A DNA stretch of 64,000 bases from Gammaproteobacteria bacterium (lineage in GTDB: Bacteria; Pseudomonadota; Gammaproteobacteria; Nitrosococcales; Methylophagaceae), in assembly GCA_029210875.1 (NCBI GenBank), contig JARGFJ010000003.1, positions 40,329 to 104,328 of the forward strand, read 5' to 3'. Below the pieces are notes generated by a model, which was not told the origin of the DNA, searched no databases, and was given only the letters and a program-made list of their open reading frames with translations. The first letter of the stretch is position 1. Each line of letters opens with the position of its first letter. Shown here one piece after another: positions 10,990 to 21,696 of the stretch. The position numbers and the translations under genes are program-made.

Positions 10990-13311
10990 ATGGCTCGTTT
11001 ATGGATTTTACCCACTTTGTTTCTTGCGGCAATACTCTCTGCTGCTACTGGCTCTTGGTTAACGGCACTCGTATTTATAATAAGCTGCCTAGCGATTTTA
11101 TTAGCCACAGATGTACGCAAATCATTGCTTATCAAGCCTTTATTTTCAGCTTTTTCCCGTGCGATGCCGACATTATCCGCCACTGAACGAGAAGCACTTG
11201 AATCAGGCACCGTGTGGTGGGATGGTCAGCTTTTTAGCGGCAAACCTGACTGGGAGCTATTGTTAAGCAGTGCTCGCCATAATTTAACCGCAGAAGAACA
11301 GGCTTTTCTCGATGGGCCAACAGAGCGTTTATGCGAGCAGCTAAATGATTGGCAAATTACTCATAAAAAAAGAGACTTACCTGAACATATTTGGGCATTT
11401 ATTAAACAACAGCGGTTCTTTGGGCTGATTATTCCTAAAAAATATGGCGGTTTAGGTTTTTCACCTCTTGCGCATTCCCAAATGGTGATGAAAGTCGCCA
11501 GCCGTAGTTTGACTACTGCTGTCACCGTCATGGTTCCCAACTCGCTTGGCCCTGCCGAACTGTTGTTACATTATGGTACCGAACAACAAAAAGACTACTA
11601 TTTACCACGCTTGGCCAGTGGTGAAGAGATTCCTTGTTTTGCTTTAACAGGACCAGAAGCTGGCAGTGATGCGAGTAATTTACCTGATAAAGGCATCGTA
11701 TGCCGTCAACTGTTTGAAGGCAAAGAGATAACCGGCATTGTTATCAACTGGGAAAAACGTTATATCACGCTCGGGCCGGTTGCTACCCTGCTAGGTCTGG
11801 CATTTCATCTTTATGATCCCGATCATTTACTTGGGGATAAAGAAGATATAGGCATTACGCTGGCGCTTATTCCAACTGATACCAAAGGCATCAATATCGG
11901 TCGTCGCCACTGGCCGATGGGTATGGCTTTTCAGAATGGTCCAAACTGGGGTAAAGACGTATTCATACCAATGGACTGGGTTATCGGTGGTGAACAACGC
12001 ATCGGTCAAGGCTGGCGGATGTTAATGGAATCATTGGCAGCAGGTCGCTCTATTTCATTACCGGCTTTAAGTGCTGGTGCGGCCAAATTAGCTGTTCAAA
12101 CAAGCAGTGCGTATGCTCGAATTCGCCAACAATTTCATTTGCCTATTGGTCGTTTTGAAGGCATAGCCGATGTCCTTGGTAGAATGGTCGGCTTAACCTA
12201 TATGATCGATGCTGTGCGCATTACAACTGCACAAGCGGTGACTGATGGCGAACGCCCTGCGGTATTATCTGCCATTGCTAAATACCATCTCACCGAAACG
12301 ATGCGCCACATTATCAATGATGCGATGGATATTCATGGTGGCAAAGGTATCTGTTTAGGTCCTCGTAATGTTTTAGCGCATGCTTATCAGGCTATTCCAA
12401 TCAGTATTACGGTCGAGGGTGCCAATATTTTAACCCGCAATTTGATTATATTTGGTCAAGGTTCTATTCGAGCACATCCTTATATCTTGCAAGAAATGGC
12501 TACATTGGAAATAACAGATCCTTCGCAAGCCATTGCCCAATTTGATTCACTCTTAACAGACCATATTAAACATACTGTTGCCACCGCAAGTAGAAGCTTG
12601 ATATTAGGCTTTAGCAAAGGTCGTTTGAGCACAGCCCCCGATTCATCATTACGCCGTTATTATCAGCAATTAAATCATCTTAGTGCTGCATTAGCTGTCG
12701 CAACCGATATCAGTCTTGCTTTATTAGGTGGTAGTTTAAAACGACGCGAATCACTATCGGCACGCTTGGGCGATGTGTTGAGCCAGCTTTATCTTGCTTC
12801 CAGCACCTTAAGACAGTATGAGTTCAATGATCAGCAAGACGATCTCATCCTTGCACAATGGGCTTGTGAGCACGCAATTTATCAAGCTCAACAAGCTCTG
12901 CTTGATCTGATGGATAATCTGCCTAATCGCTTGGTTTCATGGTTATTAAAACAATTTATTTTCCCATTAGGCCCGCGTTATAAAAAACCGGACGACAAGC
13001 TAACTCATGCACTCGCTGAGTTGGTGCTACAGCCCAACCCTGGTCGAGATCGTCTAACATCGGGGATTTATAAACCTGATGATACACAACACGTACTGGG
13101 GCAATTAGAGCAGGCCTTTACGCTGTGCGTCGCAGCCGAACCGATTGAGAAAAAACTGAAAAAATCCGCTTATGATTCCGTAGAACATGCACTGGAAAAT
13201 AAAGTGATAACAAACGATGAATATCAATTAGTGACTCATGCCAGAACAGCACGACGTCAGATCATCGACGTTGATCATTTTACATCCCAACTTGAGGAGG
13301 ATGCGTCATGA
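10990..13311 (+). CDS. fadE: Acyl-CoA dehydrogenase, FadE type
   Basis: 773 aa from ATG at 10990, 1 nt after the previous stop; N-terminal hydrophobic segments, ALTGPEAGSDASNLPDKG, DAMDIHGGKGICLGPRN. The track ORF starts further upstream at 10864. Confidence 0.9.
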   Translation: MARLWILPTLFLAAILSAATGSWLTALVFIISCLAILLATDVRKSLLIKPLFSAFSRAMPTLSATEREALESGTVWWDGQLFSGKPDWELLLSSARHNLTAEEQAFLDGPTERLCEQLNDWQITHKKRDLPEHIWAFIKQQRFFGLIIPKKYGGLGFSPLAHSQMVMKVASRSLTTAVTVMVPNSLGPAELLLHYGTEQQKDYYLPRLASGEEIPCFALTGPEAGSDASNLPDKGIVCRQLFEGKEITGIVINWEKRYITLGPVATLLGLAFHLYDPDHLLGDKEDIGITLALIPTDTKGINIGRRHWPMGMAFQNGPNWGKDVFIPMDWVIGGEQRIGQGWRMLMESLAAGRSISLPALSAGAAKLAVQTSSAYARIRQQFHLPIGRFEGIADVLGRMVGLTYMIDAVRITTAQAVTDGERPAVLSAIAKYHLTETMRHIINDAMDIHGGKGICLGPRNVLAHAYQAIPISITVEGANILTRNLIIFGQGSIRAHPYILQEMATLEITDPSQAIAQFDSLLTDHIKHTVATASRSLILGFSKGRLSTAPDSSLRRYYQQLNHLSAALAVATDISLALLGGSLKRRESLSARLGDVLSQLYLASSTLRQYEFNDQQDDLILAQWACEHAIYQAQQALLDLMDNLPNRLVSWLLKQFIFPLGPRYKKPDDKLTHALAELVLQPNPGRDRLTSGIYKPDDTQHVLGQLEQAFTLCVAAEPIEKKLKKSAYDSVEHALENKVITNDEYQLVTHARTARRQIIDVDHFTSQLEEDAS

Positions 13312-14627
13312 AAAGGAATAATACACATTCAGCCTATCCTAAACGTAAGGTTTACATCGTGGATGGTAGCCGTACCCCCTTTCTCAAAGCGACCGGTAAG
13401 CCAGGTTTACTGACTAGCAGTGATCTTGCTGTTAATGCTGGTCGCCCCTTACTTAATCGACAAACTTTCTCACCACAAGATCTTGATGAAGTTATTTTAG
13501 GTTGTGTCATGCCTGGACCAGAAGAAACGAATATTGCCCGGGTAGTATCGTTACGTCTTGGCTGTGGTCATGATGTACCTGCCTGGACCGTGCAACGAAA
13601 TTGTGCATCGGGTATGCAGGCATTGGATTGTGCTGCTAACAATATCAGTTCCGGCCGCAGTGATCTGATTTTAGCAGGGGGCAGTGAAGCCATGAGCCAT
13701 GCCCCTGTTTTATTTAAACCTGACATGGTTGCATGGTTGGCACAATGGCAAAAAGCACGCACTGTCAAAGCAAAACTAAAAGCCATATCAACTTTACGTC
13801 CAGCACTGTTCTCGCCGGTTATTGGATTATTAAAAGGACTCACCGATCATAGTGTTGGTTTATCCATGGGACAAACAGCTGAAATTCTCGCTCATCGTTT
13901 TAATATAAGTCGCGAGCAAATGGACGCCTTTGCCTTAGCCAGCCATCAGAAATTAACCTCTGCTATCGCTAACAACTATTTAACTGAAATCGAACCTATT
14001 ATTACCAATAACGGTTTTATATTTGAACAGGATAATGGTGTTAGAGCTGATAGCACAATGGCAGACCTGGCTAAACTCAGACCTGTTTTTGATCGACATG
14101 GCTTAGTTAGCGCTGGTAATAGCGCTCAGGTAACAGATGGTGCAGCATGGTTAATTCTTGCCTCTGATGAGGCTGTCAAACACTATCATTTACCGGTTTT
14201 AGGTCAAATTGTTGATTGCCAATGGTCGGGCTTGGATCCATCACAAATGGGACTCGGCCCCGCACATGCCGTTCCACCACTTTTACAACGTCATAATCTA
14301 AGCCTTGCTGATATTGATTATTGGGAAATTAACGAAGCATTTGCAGTACAGGTTCAAGCGTGTCTGGCAGCATGGCAAGATGACGATTATTGTCGCAATG
14401 ATCTTAATCTCAATGCTGCGTTGGGTACCATCGACAGTGCACGTTTAAATGTTGATGGCGGTGCGATTGCACTTGGCCACCCTGTCGGTGCGACCGGTGC
14501 CAGATTAGTGTTACATCTCATTCAAGTATTAAAAAGACACAATGCTCAAACAGGCATTGCCACACTCTGCATTGGTGGAGGACAAGGCGGTGCGATGCTG
14601 ATATCCAGAGAAGGAGAAACATCATGA
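13308..14627 (+). CDS. fadI: Acetyl-CoA C-acyltransferase (thiolase), FadI-like
   Basis: IVDGSRTPFLKATG, NCASGMQALDCAA, NVDGGAIALGHPVGATGAR, CIGGGQGGAM. Confidence 0.85.
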   Translation: MKRNNTHSAYPKRKVYIVDGSRTPFLKATGKPGLLTSSDLAVNAGRPLLNRQTFSPQDLDEVILGCVMPGPEETNIARVVSLRLGCGHDVPAWTVQRNCASGMQALDCAANNISSGRSDLILAGGSEAMSHAPVLFKPDMVAWLAQWQKARTVKAKLKAISTLRPALFSPVIGLLKGLTDHSVGLSMGQTAEILAHRFNISREQMDAFALASHQKLTSAIANNYLTEIEPIITNNGFIFEQDNGVRADSTMADLAKLRPVFDRHGLVSAGNSAQVTDGAAWLILASDEAVKHYHLPVLGQIVDCQWSGLDPSQMGLGPAHAVPPLLQRHNLSLADIDYWEINEAFAVQVQACLAAWQDDDYCRNDLNLNAALGTIDSARLNVDGGAIALGHPVGATGARLVLHLIQVLKRHNAQTGIATLCIGGGQGGAMLISREGETS

Positions 14628-16654
14628 GCAACACAACTATTTGGCATAAAACTATCGATAGTGATGGCATTGTCTGGTTGGCACTTGATGTGCGTGGCAG
14701 TAAAACCAATACCTTAACATCTGATGTGCTTTTGGCTTTTTCTAAAGAGTTAGATGTGTTGGCCGAAACGCCACCAACAGGACTGGTTATTCGCTCTGCC
14801 AAGAAAAACGGCTTTATTGCGGGTGCAGATATCAATACCTTTGCCGATCAACATTCAGTTGATGATACTTTTTATGCTATCACACAGGTACAAAATTTAT
14901 TCACCCGTCTGGAAAATCTGGCTTGCCCCACCGTGGCACTGATCCACGGGTTTTGTTTAGGTGGTGGTCTTGAACTATCGCTTGCCTGTGATTATCGCTT
15001 GGCAGAAGATGATCCTAAAACACGCATTGGTTTACCTGAAGTCAAACTTGGCATTCATCCAGGTTATGGTGGCAGTGTAAGATTAATTGAATTAATCGGT
15101 GTCATACCTGCGATGAACACGATGTTGACCGGGCGCACATTGTCAGCACGTGCTGCACAAAAAATGGCTATTATTGACCGCATTGCGCCGGCAAGACAAC
15201 TTGAGATTATCGCTCGTGATTTAATCATCACATCGCCTGCAACAAAACAGGCTCCAACATTACAACAAGTGCTATCTTTTAAACCTTTACGACCACTAAT
15301 TGCAGCACTCATCCGTAAACAAACTCGAAAACAAGCCAATCCAACATACTATCCAGCGCCTTTTGCCTTAATTGAATGCTGGCAACATCAGCCGAGTAAC
15401 CGTCAGGATTACTTTACATCTGAAGCTTTGTCAGTAGCCAATCTTATTCATACTGATACCGCTCAAAATCTGATTCGCTTATTCTTTCTACAAGATCGTC
15501 TTAAAACCTTTGGAAAACAATCTGATTTTAAAGCGCAACATGTGCATGTTGTTGGTGCAGGCGTGATGGGCGGTGACATTGCTACCTGGTGCGCGTTACG
15601 TGGATTAAACGTGACATTGCAAGATTATTCTTATGATCGCATTGCCCCAGCTATAAAACGTGCCCACGTTCTTTTTAAACAACGTCTCAAAATTCCTCAT
15701 CTGATACAAGCTGCCATGGATCGACTGGTTCCAGACATAACAGGTTCAGGTGTTGCAAAAGCAGATGTTGTGATTGAAGCTATCTTCGAAAATTTAGACG
15801 CTAAGCATGATTTATTCAAAATAATTGAACCGCAATTACAAGAAAATGCCTTGCTCGCAACTAATACATCAAGCATTCCATTAGAACAATTGGCTGCATG
15901 TCTCACTCAGCCAAAACGCTTGGTAGGTTTACACTTTTTTAATCCGGTTGCCAAAATGCAATTAGTAGAAATCGTGAGCAGTAAAACAACACTTAAAAAA
16001 TGGCAAAAACAAGCGGCTGCATTTGCGCATCAAATTGGTCGTTTGCCGTTGCCCGTTAAAAGTTCACCCGGCTTTTTGGTTAATCGTATTTTAATGCCTT
16101 ATTTACTCGAAGCCGTGCAAATGGAAAGTGAAGGCATTCCAATTCTGGTCATCGATAAAGCCGCCACTGATTTTGGTATGCCAATGGGGCCGATAGAGCT
16201 TGCCGATACGGTCGGTTTAGATATCTGTCACTCTGTTGCAACGATGCTGGCACCATCGCTCGGCATCGATATTCCTGAAAGTTTGGCTCGATATATCTCA
16301 CAAAATCATCTTGGTCGCAAAACTGGACAAGGATTTTATCGCTATGACAGTGATAACAAACGCATTACAACATCATTATTGACTGATTATGCCGATACTG
16401 AAACGGTTCGCCAACGGCTGATCCTGAGACTGATTAATGAATGTGTTGCCTGCCTGGATGAAGGCATCGTTGAAGATAGTGACCTGCTGGATGCAGGTAT
16501 GGTATTTGGTACTGGCTTCGCGCCATTTCGTGGCGGACCGATGCACTATTTGCACCAACATGGCAGTGATGTTCTACAAAAACAGTTGGAACAATTGACA
16601 ACGACTATTGGTACACAATTTAAGCCACATCGTGGCTGGGAGCGTTTATCATGA
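14624..16654 (+). CDS. fadJ: Bifunctional enoyl-CoA hydratase / 3-hydroxyacyl-CoA dehydrogenase, FadJ-like
   Basis: Crotonase region (FIAGADINTF, HGFCLGGGLELSLACDYR) and HAD region (VVGAGVMGGDIA, GLHFFNPVAKMQLVEIV). Confidence 0.88.
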   Translation: MSNTTIWHKTIDSDGIVWLALDVRGSKTNTLTSDVLLAFSKELDVLAETPPTGLVIRSAKKNGFIAGADINTFADQHSVDDTFYAITQVQNLFTRLENLACPTVALIHGFCLGGGLELSLACDYRLAEDDPKTRIGLPEVKLGIHPGYGGSVRLIELIGVIPAMNTMLTGRTLSARAAQKMAIIDRIAPARQLEIIARDLIITSPATKQAPTLQQVLSFKPLRPLIAALIRKQTRKQANPTYYPAPFALIECWQHQPSNRQDYFTSEALSVANLIHTDTAQNLIRLFFLQDRLKTFGKQSDFKAQHVHVVGAGVMGGDIATWCALRGLNVTLQDYSYDRIAPAIKRAHVLFKQRLKIPHLIQAAMDRLVPDITGSGVAKADVVIEAIFENLDAKHDLFKIIEPQLQENALLATNTSSIPLEQLAACLTQPKRLVGLHFFNPVAKMQLVEIVSSKTTLKKWQKQAAAFAHQIGRLPLPVKSSPGFLVNRILMPYLLEAVQMESEGIPILVIDKAATDFGMPMGPIELADTVGLDICHSVATMLAPSLGIDIPESLARYISQNHLGRKTGQGFYRYDSDNKRITTSLLTDYADTETVRQRLILRLINECVACLDEGIVEDSDLLDAGMVFGTGFAPFRGGPMHYLHQHGSDVLQKQLEQLTTTIGTQFKPHRGWERLS

Positions 16655-18459
16655 CAACTTATACAGACATTATCCCGCTTGACGTCGCTCGACATCTTCC
16701 CGGCTTGTTTGCCGAACGTGTTAGACGTAGCCCGCAAGCGATTGCCTGCCGACAATTTAATGAACTATCACAACAATGGCAACAACGAAGCTGGCAGGAA
16801 ATGGAATACGCTGTTTCAAATTGGCGTGCAGCCTTTGCTCGTGAAGATTTGAAACCGGGTGATCGTGTTGCCATCATGTTACGTAATTGCATGGAATGGG
16901 CTTTTTTTGACTTGGCAGCGCTCAGTCTTGGCTTAGTAAGCGTACCCTTATATCCAAATGACAGGGCCGATAGTGCAGCTTACATCTTGCATGATTCTGG
17001 TGCAAAACTAGTGTTTGCAGATAATTTATTTGAACAAGAACAATTAGCTCAGCATCAGGTGTTAACAGGGTTGCTTAGAATCGTTACTATTTGCAAAACA
17101 CCGCCTTCTATTTTACTCGATAATTGGGTATCACTTGAGACCTGGTTAAGTGGTGCCGAGGATACGGTAGTAACCTTACCTGAGATAGATCCACACTCAC
17201 TCGCCTCTATTGTCTACACTTCGGGTACAACGGGGCATCCTAAAGGTGTGATGTTGAGCCATCATAATATGTTATGGAATGCATGGAGTGGCATGCAAAG
17301 TATAGCCATTTATCCTGATGATAATTTTCTCTCTTTTTTACCGCTGTCACACACACTGGAAAGAACCATCGGTTATTATCTGCCTATCATCGCTGGTGCG
17401 ACCATTACCTACGCACGCTCGATTCCTCAACTAGCAGAAGATTTATTAGAACAACGTCCTAGCGTACTGATCAGTGTGCCGCGTATTTATGAACGTATCT
17501 ATAACCGTGTTCAAGATCAGTTAAAACAAAAATCACCCTTTGCACGCAAACTGTTTCAAAAAGCAATTGATGTGGGTTGGCTCAATTTTGAATATCAACA
17601 ACATCGAACTAAATGGCAAGCTACTTTGCTGTTACAGCCACTACTCAATCATCTCGTCGGCAAAAAAATCCAAAATAAAGTGGGCGGAAAATTACGCGTT
17701 GCTATCTGTGGTGGTGCGCCACTGGCTGAACAGGTGGCTAAAACCTTTATTGCACTTGGCCTACCGCTGTTACAAGGCTATGGCCTAACCGAAACCAGCC
17801 CAGTCATCGGTGTGAACAAACTAGAGAAAAATTTACCGCGTAGCATTGGCTTGCCTTTGCAAGATGTATCAGTTCGATTCAGCTCAACGGGAGAATTACA
17901 GGTAAAAAGCCCTGGTGTCATGCTCGGTTATTGGAATAATCCGCAAGCCACTGCTAACACTATCGATCATGATGGTTGGCTACATACAGGTGATTTAGGT
18001 ATGCAAGATCCTGAAGGATTTATCCATATTACCGGTCGTTTAAAAGACATTATCGTATTGGCTAATGGTGAAAAAATACCACCCACCGACATGGAAATGG
18101 TAATAGCAAGCGATCCATTGATAGAACATGTATTGGTTATTGGTGAAGGTCGTCCGTTCTTAAGTGCACTCATTGTTTTGACCGATGAGGCCTGGTCAAT
18201 ATTGTCTAAACAAGCAAGGCTACCTACCAATGATCCAGAAATACTCAAAGTACATCCATATATAGAGCAACTGCTACTGGCCAGAATTCAAACACAATTA
18301 CACAACTTTCCAAGTTACGCACATATAATACGGCTTATTATTTCGTTGCATCCATGGACTGTTGAAAACGGTTTATCAACACCGACGCTAAAAGCGAAAA
18401 GACAACACATTCTGGCTCATTACACCGATGAAATCGACACACTTTATGAAGGACACTAA
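16651..18459 (+). CDS. AMP-dependent long-chain acyl-CoA synthetase
   Basis: VYTSGTTGHPKGVMLSHHN, GYGLTETSPVIGVN, GWLHTGDLG motifs. Confidence 0.9.
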   Translation: MTTYTDIIPLDVARHLPGLFAERVRRSPQAIACRQFNELSQQWQQRSWQEMEYAVSNWRAAFAREDLKPGDRVAIMLRNCMEWAFFDLAALSLGLVSVPLYPNDRADSAAYILHDSGAKLVFADNLFEQEQLAQHQVLTGLLRIVTICKTPPSILLDNWVSLETWLSGAEDTVVTLPEIDPHSLASIVYTSGTTGHPKGVMLSHHNMLWNAWSGMQSIAIYPDDNFLSFLPLSHTLERTIGYYLPIIAGATITYARSIPQLAEDLLEQRPSVLISVPRIYERIYNRVQDQLKQKSPFARKLFQKAIDVGWLNFEYQQHRTKWQATLLLQPLLNHLVGKKIQNKVGGKLRVAICGGAPLAEQVAKTFIALGLPLLQGYGLTETSPVIGVNKLEKNLPRSIGLPLQDVSVRFSSTGELQVKSPGVMLGYWNNPQATANTIDHDGWLHTGDLGMQDPEGFIHITGRLKDIIVLANGEKIPPTDMEMVIASDPLIEHVLVIGEGRPFLSALIVLTDEAWSILSKQARLPTNDPEILKVHPYIEQLLLARIQTQLHNFPSYAHIIRLIISLHPWTVENGLSTPTLKAKRQHILAHYTDEIDTLYEGH

Positions 18460-18461
18460 CT

Positions 18462-18851
18462 ATGTCACAACAGCTACCATCAGAACACGCTATTTTAAGA
18501 ATTGTGGCTCGCCCAACCGATGTTAATGCTGATGGAGATATTTTTGGCGGCTGGTTAATGTCACAAGGCGATATTGCTGGCAGCATTGTCGCAACCCGAT
18601 ATGTCAAAGGCCATGTTGTTACCGTTGCCGCGACTAACTTTCGTTTCATTAAGCCAGTATTAGTCAGCGATATCGTTAGCTTATATGGCAAAGTGAAACA
18701 TGTTGGAACAACATCGATCACGATAAGCCTTGACGTCTATATCGAACGCAAAGCACATGACTACGACTTTATCGACAAAGTTGCCGAAGCCGAATTTGTT
18801 TATGTCCATATTGACAAGCAAGGAAAGCCTATTCCAATTCAAGCAATCTAA
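18462..18851 (+). CDS. yciA: Acyl-CoA thioesterase, YciA-like hotdog fold
   Basis: 129 aa; DVNADGDIFGGWLMSQGDIAGSIVA. Confidence 0.88.
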   Translation: MSQQLPSEHAILRIVARPTDVNADGDIFGGWLMSQGDIAGSIVATRYVKGHVVTVAATNFRFIKPVLVSDIVSLYGKVKHVGTTSITISLDVYIERKAHDYDFIDKVAEAEFVYVHIDKQGKPIPIQAI

Positions 18852-18889
18852 TAAACATGTCAGAAACGGGTAAGGCCACAGTAGACACT

Positions 18890-18932
18890 TTTTATAATAA
18901 AAAAACTCCAGTGATAGTACTATCACTGGAGT
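18890..18932 (-). terminator. Intrinsic terminator downstream of pnp
   Basis: Perfect 28-bp palindrome ACTCCAGTGATAGTACTATCACTGGAGT (18905-18932), followed on the minus strand by a T tract. Confidence 0.85.
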
Positions 18933-19014
18933 ATGATCTATTAACCAATTCAATCAAAACTAATCAGCATTGCCGACTACCCTAGATTTTAGGTTTACAT
19001 TATTTTGCTAGTGA

Positions 19015-21111
19015 TTATTCAGCACTTGCTTCTTCTGTAACCGCTTTCATACTTAAACGAATGCGGCCCTGGCGATCAACCTCAAGTACTTTAACTTGAA
19101 TTGTGTCACCTTCAGACAATTTATCGCTGACATTTTCAACACGTTCTTCAGAGATTTGAGAGATGTGTACTAGACCATCTTTACCTGGAAGAATCGTAAC
19201 AAATGCACCGAAGTCCATCAATTTAGCCACACGACCTTCGTAGATTCTACCTACTTCAACTTCAGCTGTGATTTGCTCAATACGATGCAAGGCATCTTGG
19301 CCCGCATTGTAATCAGATGAGAAGATCATGACTGTGCCATCGTCTTGAATATCGATAGTTGCGCCTGTTTCTTCAGTAAGTGCACGAATTGTTGCACCAC
19401 CTTTACCGATAACGTCACGGATCTTATCTGCATTGATCTTGATGGTCATAATGCGTGGGGCAAATTCAGACATTTCTTCACGGTGTGATGAAATGCTTGC
19501 ATTCATTGTTTCAAGAATCGTTAAACGACCATCACGTGCTTGAGCTAATGCCGTACGCATGATTTCTTCGTTGATACCTTGGATTTTGATATCCATTTGA
19601 AGTGCAGTAACACCTTTTTCTGTACCTGCAACTTTAAAGTCCATATCGCCAAGATGATCTTCATCACCTAAGATATCAGTTAATACCGCATAGCCATTTT
19701 CTTCTTTGATTAAGCCCATTGCGATACCAGCAACAGGGGCTTTAATCGGTACACCCGCATCCATCAACGCCAAACTTGTACCACAGACAGATGCCATAGA
19801 GCTTGAACCATTTGATTCTGTGATTTCAGACACAACACGCACCACGTATGGGAATTCTTCAGCAGAAGGCATAACAGCCTGAATACCACGTTTTGCTAAT
19901 TTACCATGGCCGATTTCACGACGTTTTGGCGTACCAACAAAACCCGTTTCACCAACACAGAATGGAGGGAAATTGTAATGCAGCATAAAGCGATCACGGT
20001 ATTCACCTTCAACTGCATCGATCATTTGTGCATCTCGTTCTGCACCTAATGTTGCTACGACAACTGCTTGTGTTTCTCCACGAGTGAACAAAGCCGAACC
20101 ATGAACACGAGGTAGTACAGTTGTTTCAACCGTAACTGGGCGGACTGTTTTTGTATCACGACCATCAATACGAGGTTGACCAGCAATAATACGACCACGT
20201 ACTAATTCTTTTTCTAATTTATAGAATGCGCCTTTTACATCTTCAGCAGATAATTCTGATCCTTCACTCACTAATGCCGCTACAGCCCCATCACGAATAG
20301 CAGCTAGTGCATCTTGGCGAGCTAATTTATCAGTGATTGTGTAGGCGTTTTCGATTGCAGATAATGCCTGTGCTTTAACAGCTTCATAGATTGATGGATC
20401 ATTTACTTCAGCAGTCCAATCCCATGCTTCTTTACCTGCTTCTGCTTTTAAGTCATTGATTAATTTAATTGCAGTTTGTAATTGCTCATGACCAAACATG
20501 ACTGAACCAAGCATGACTTCTTCTGGCAATTCAGATGCTTCTGATTCAACCATCAATACAGCACTTTCAGTACCGGCAACGACTAAATCCAATTGACTAA
20601 ATTCTAATTGGGCTTTGCTTGGATTTAAAACGTAATTACCATCAATATAACCAACTCGCGCACCAGCAATTGGACCATTGAATGGGATACCTGAAATAGC
20701 TAATGCAGCAGAAGCACCAATCATTGCAGGGATATCTGGATCAATTGCAGGATCTAACGCCACCACAGTTGCGATAACTTGTACTTCGTTTAAGAAGCCT
20801 TTTGGAAATAAAGGACGTAATGGACGGTCGATTAAACGTGATGTTAATGTTTCTTTTTCACTAGGACGGCCTTCACGTTTGAAAAAACCACCTGGAATTT
20901 TACCAGCAGCGTATGTACGCTCTTGGTAGTTTACTGTTAAAGGAAAAAAGTCTTGACCTGGTTGAACATTTTTCTTACCAACAACTGTCACCATTACAGA
21001 GGTTTCACCTAGGCTTGCTATGACGGCACCACCTGCTTGACGAGCAATTTTACCCGTTTCAAGACTTAAAATATGGTCGCCATATTGAACTGTCTTTTTT
21101 ACTAAATTCAC
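19015..21111 (-). CDS. pnp: Polyribonucleotide nucleotidyltransferase
   Basis: 698 aa; RNase PH repeats, KH ([25 protein letters not shown]) and S1 ([28 protein letters not shown]). Confidence 0.98.
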   Translation of the reverse strand: MNLVKKTVQYGDHILSLETGKIARQAGGAVIASLGETSVMVTVVGKKNVQPGQDFFPLTVNYQERTYAAGKIPGGFFKREGRPSEKETLTSRLIDRPLRPLFPKGFLNEVQVIATVVALDPAIDPDIPAMIGASAALAISGIPFNGPIAGARVGYIDGNYVLNPSKAQLEFSQLDLVVAGTESAVLMVESEASELPEEVMLGSVMFGHEQLQTAIKLINDLKAEAGKEAWDWTAEVNDPSIYEAVKAQALSAIENAYTITDKLARQDALAAIRDGAVAALVSEGSELSAEDVKGAFYKLEKELVRGRIIAGQPRIDGRDTKTVRPVTVETTVLPRVHGSALFTRGETQAVVVATLGAERDAQMIDAVEGEYRDRFMLHYNFPPFCVGETGFVGTPKRREIGHGKLAKRGIQAVMPSAEEFPYVVRVVSEITESNGSSSMASVCGTSLALMDAGVPIKAPVAGIAMGLIKEENGYAVLTDILGDEDHLGDMDFKVAGTEKGVTALQMDIKIQGINEEIMRTALAQARDGRLTILETMNASISSHREEMSEFAPRIMTIKINADKIRDVIGKGGATIRALTEETGATIDIQDDGTVMIFSSDYNAGQDALHRIEQITAEVEVGRIYEGRVAKLMDFGAFVTILPGKDGLVHISQISEERVENVSDKLSEGDTIQVKVLEVDRQGRIRLSMKAVTEEASAE

Positions 21112-21184
21112 TATTTCTTTTCCTTTATCTGGACTGACAAGCTAACGGCTTATTCCGTAGCTAAATTATTAATTTCAAAACAAA

Positions 21185-21218
21185 TATGCCCCTGAAACCA
21201 GAAGGATTCAGGGGCATA
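21185..21218 (-). terminator. Hairpin between rpsO and pnp (attenuator or RNase III processing hairpin)
   Basis: 12-bp perfect stem TATGCCCCTGAA/TTCAGGGGCATA with 10-nt loop; weak U tract on minus strand. Confidence 0.65.
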
Positions 21219-21293
21219 ATTTATGGTATCAACCTGTTGTCAATGAATGACGTTGACATGGTTTGATACATCGACTGTTATCACTAACAACGA

Positions 21294-21563
21294 TTAACGA
21301 CGCAAGCCTAAGCTAGCAATCAATTCGCGGTAACGTACAACATCTTTCTTTTTCAAATAATCCAACATTTTACGACGACCACTCACCATTTTTAAAAGAC
21401 CTTGGCGTGAGTGATGATCATGAATATTTGTTTTAAAGTGTTCTGAAAGATTTAAAATACGTGCCGTTAACAAAGCAACTTGTACTTCAGCAGAACCAGT
21501 GTCACCTTCTGATCGCTGGTATTTGCTGATAATTTCTTGTGTTTGTTCTACTGTCAATGACAT
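21294..21563 (-). CDS. rpsO: 30S ribosomal protein S15
   Basis: 89 aa; [44 protein letters not shown]. Confidence 0.98.
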   Translation of the reverse strand: MSLTVEQTQEIISKYQRSEGDTGSAEVQVALLTARILNLSEHFKTNIHDHHSRQGLLKMVSGRRKMLDYLKKKDVVRYRELIASLGLRR

Positions 21564-21662
21564 TTTTAATGCTCCAACTTTATGCGTAGCGTTTTGCTAC
21601 TAGTTAAATTCTGGTCTATCTCAGCTCAAACATCACCGAATATAGCCAACGAAAAGGACGAG

Positions 21663-21691
21663 ATTGTAACCAATTTTTCTTGTATAAACAA
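21663..21691 (-). promoter_or_regulatory. Putative sigma70 promoter of rpsO
   Basis: Minus strand TTGTTT-17 nt-TACAAT between truB and rpsO. Confidence 0.5.
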
Positions 21692-21696
21692 GGCTT

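Noticed and set aside
18905-18932. Perfect 28-bp palindrome as a possible mobile-element or recombination site
   Set aside because: Position between convergent genes and adjacent minus-strand T tract make it a pnp terminator.
18338-18953. Minus-strand ORFs of 127 aa and 90 aa over the acyl-CoA synthetase/YciA genes
   Set aside because: Antisense to well-supported coding genes; the second also spans the pnp terminator region.
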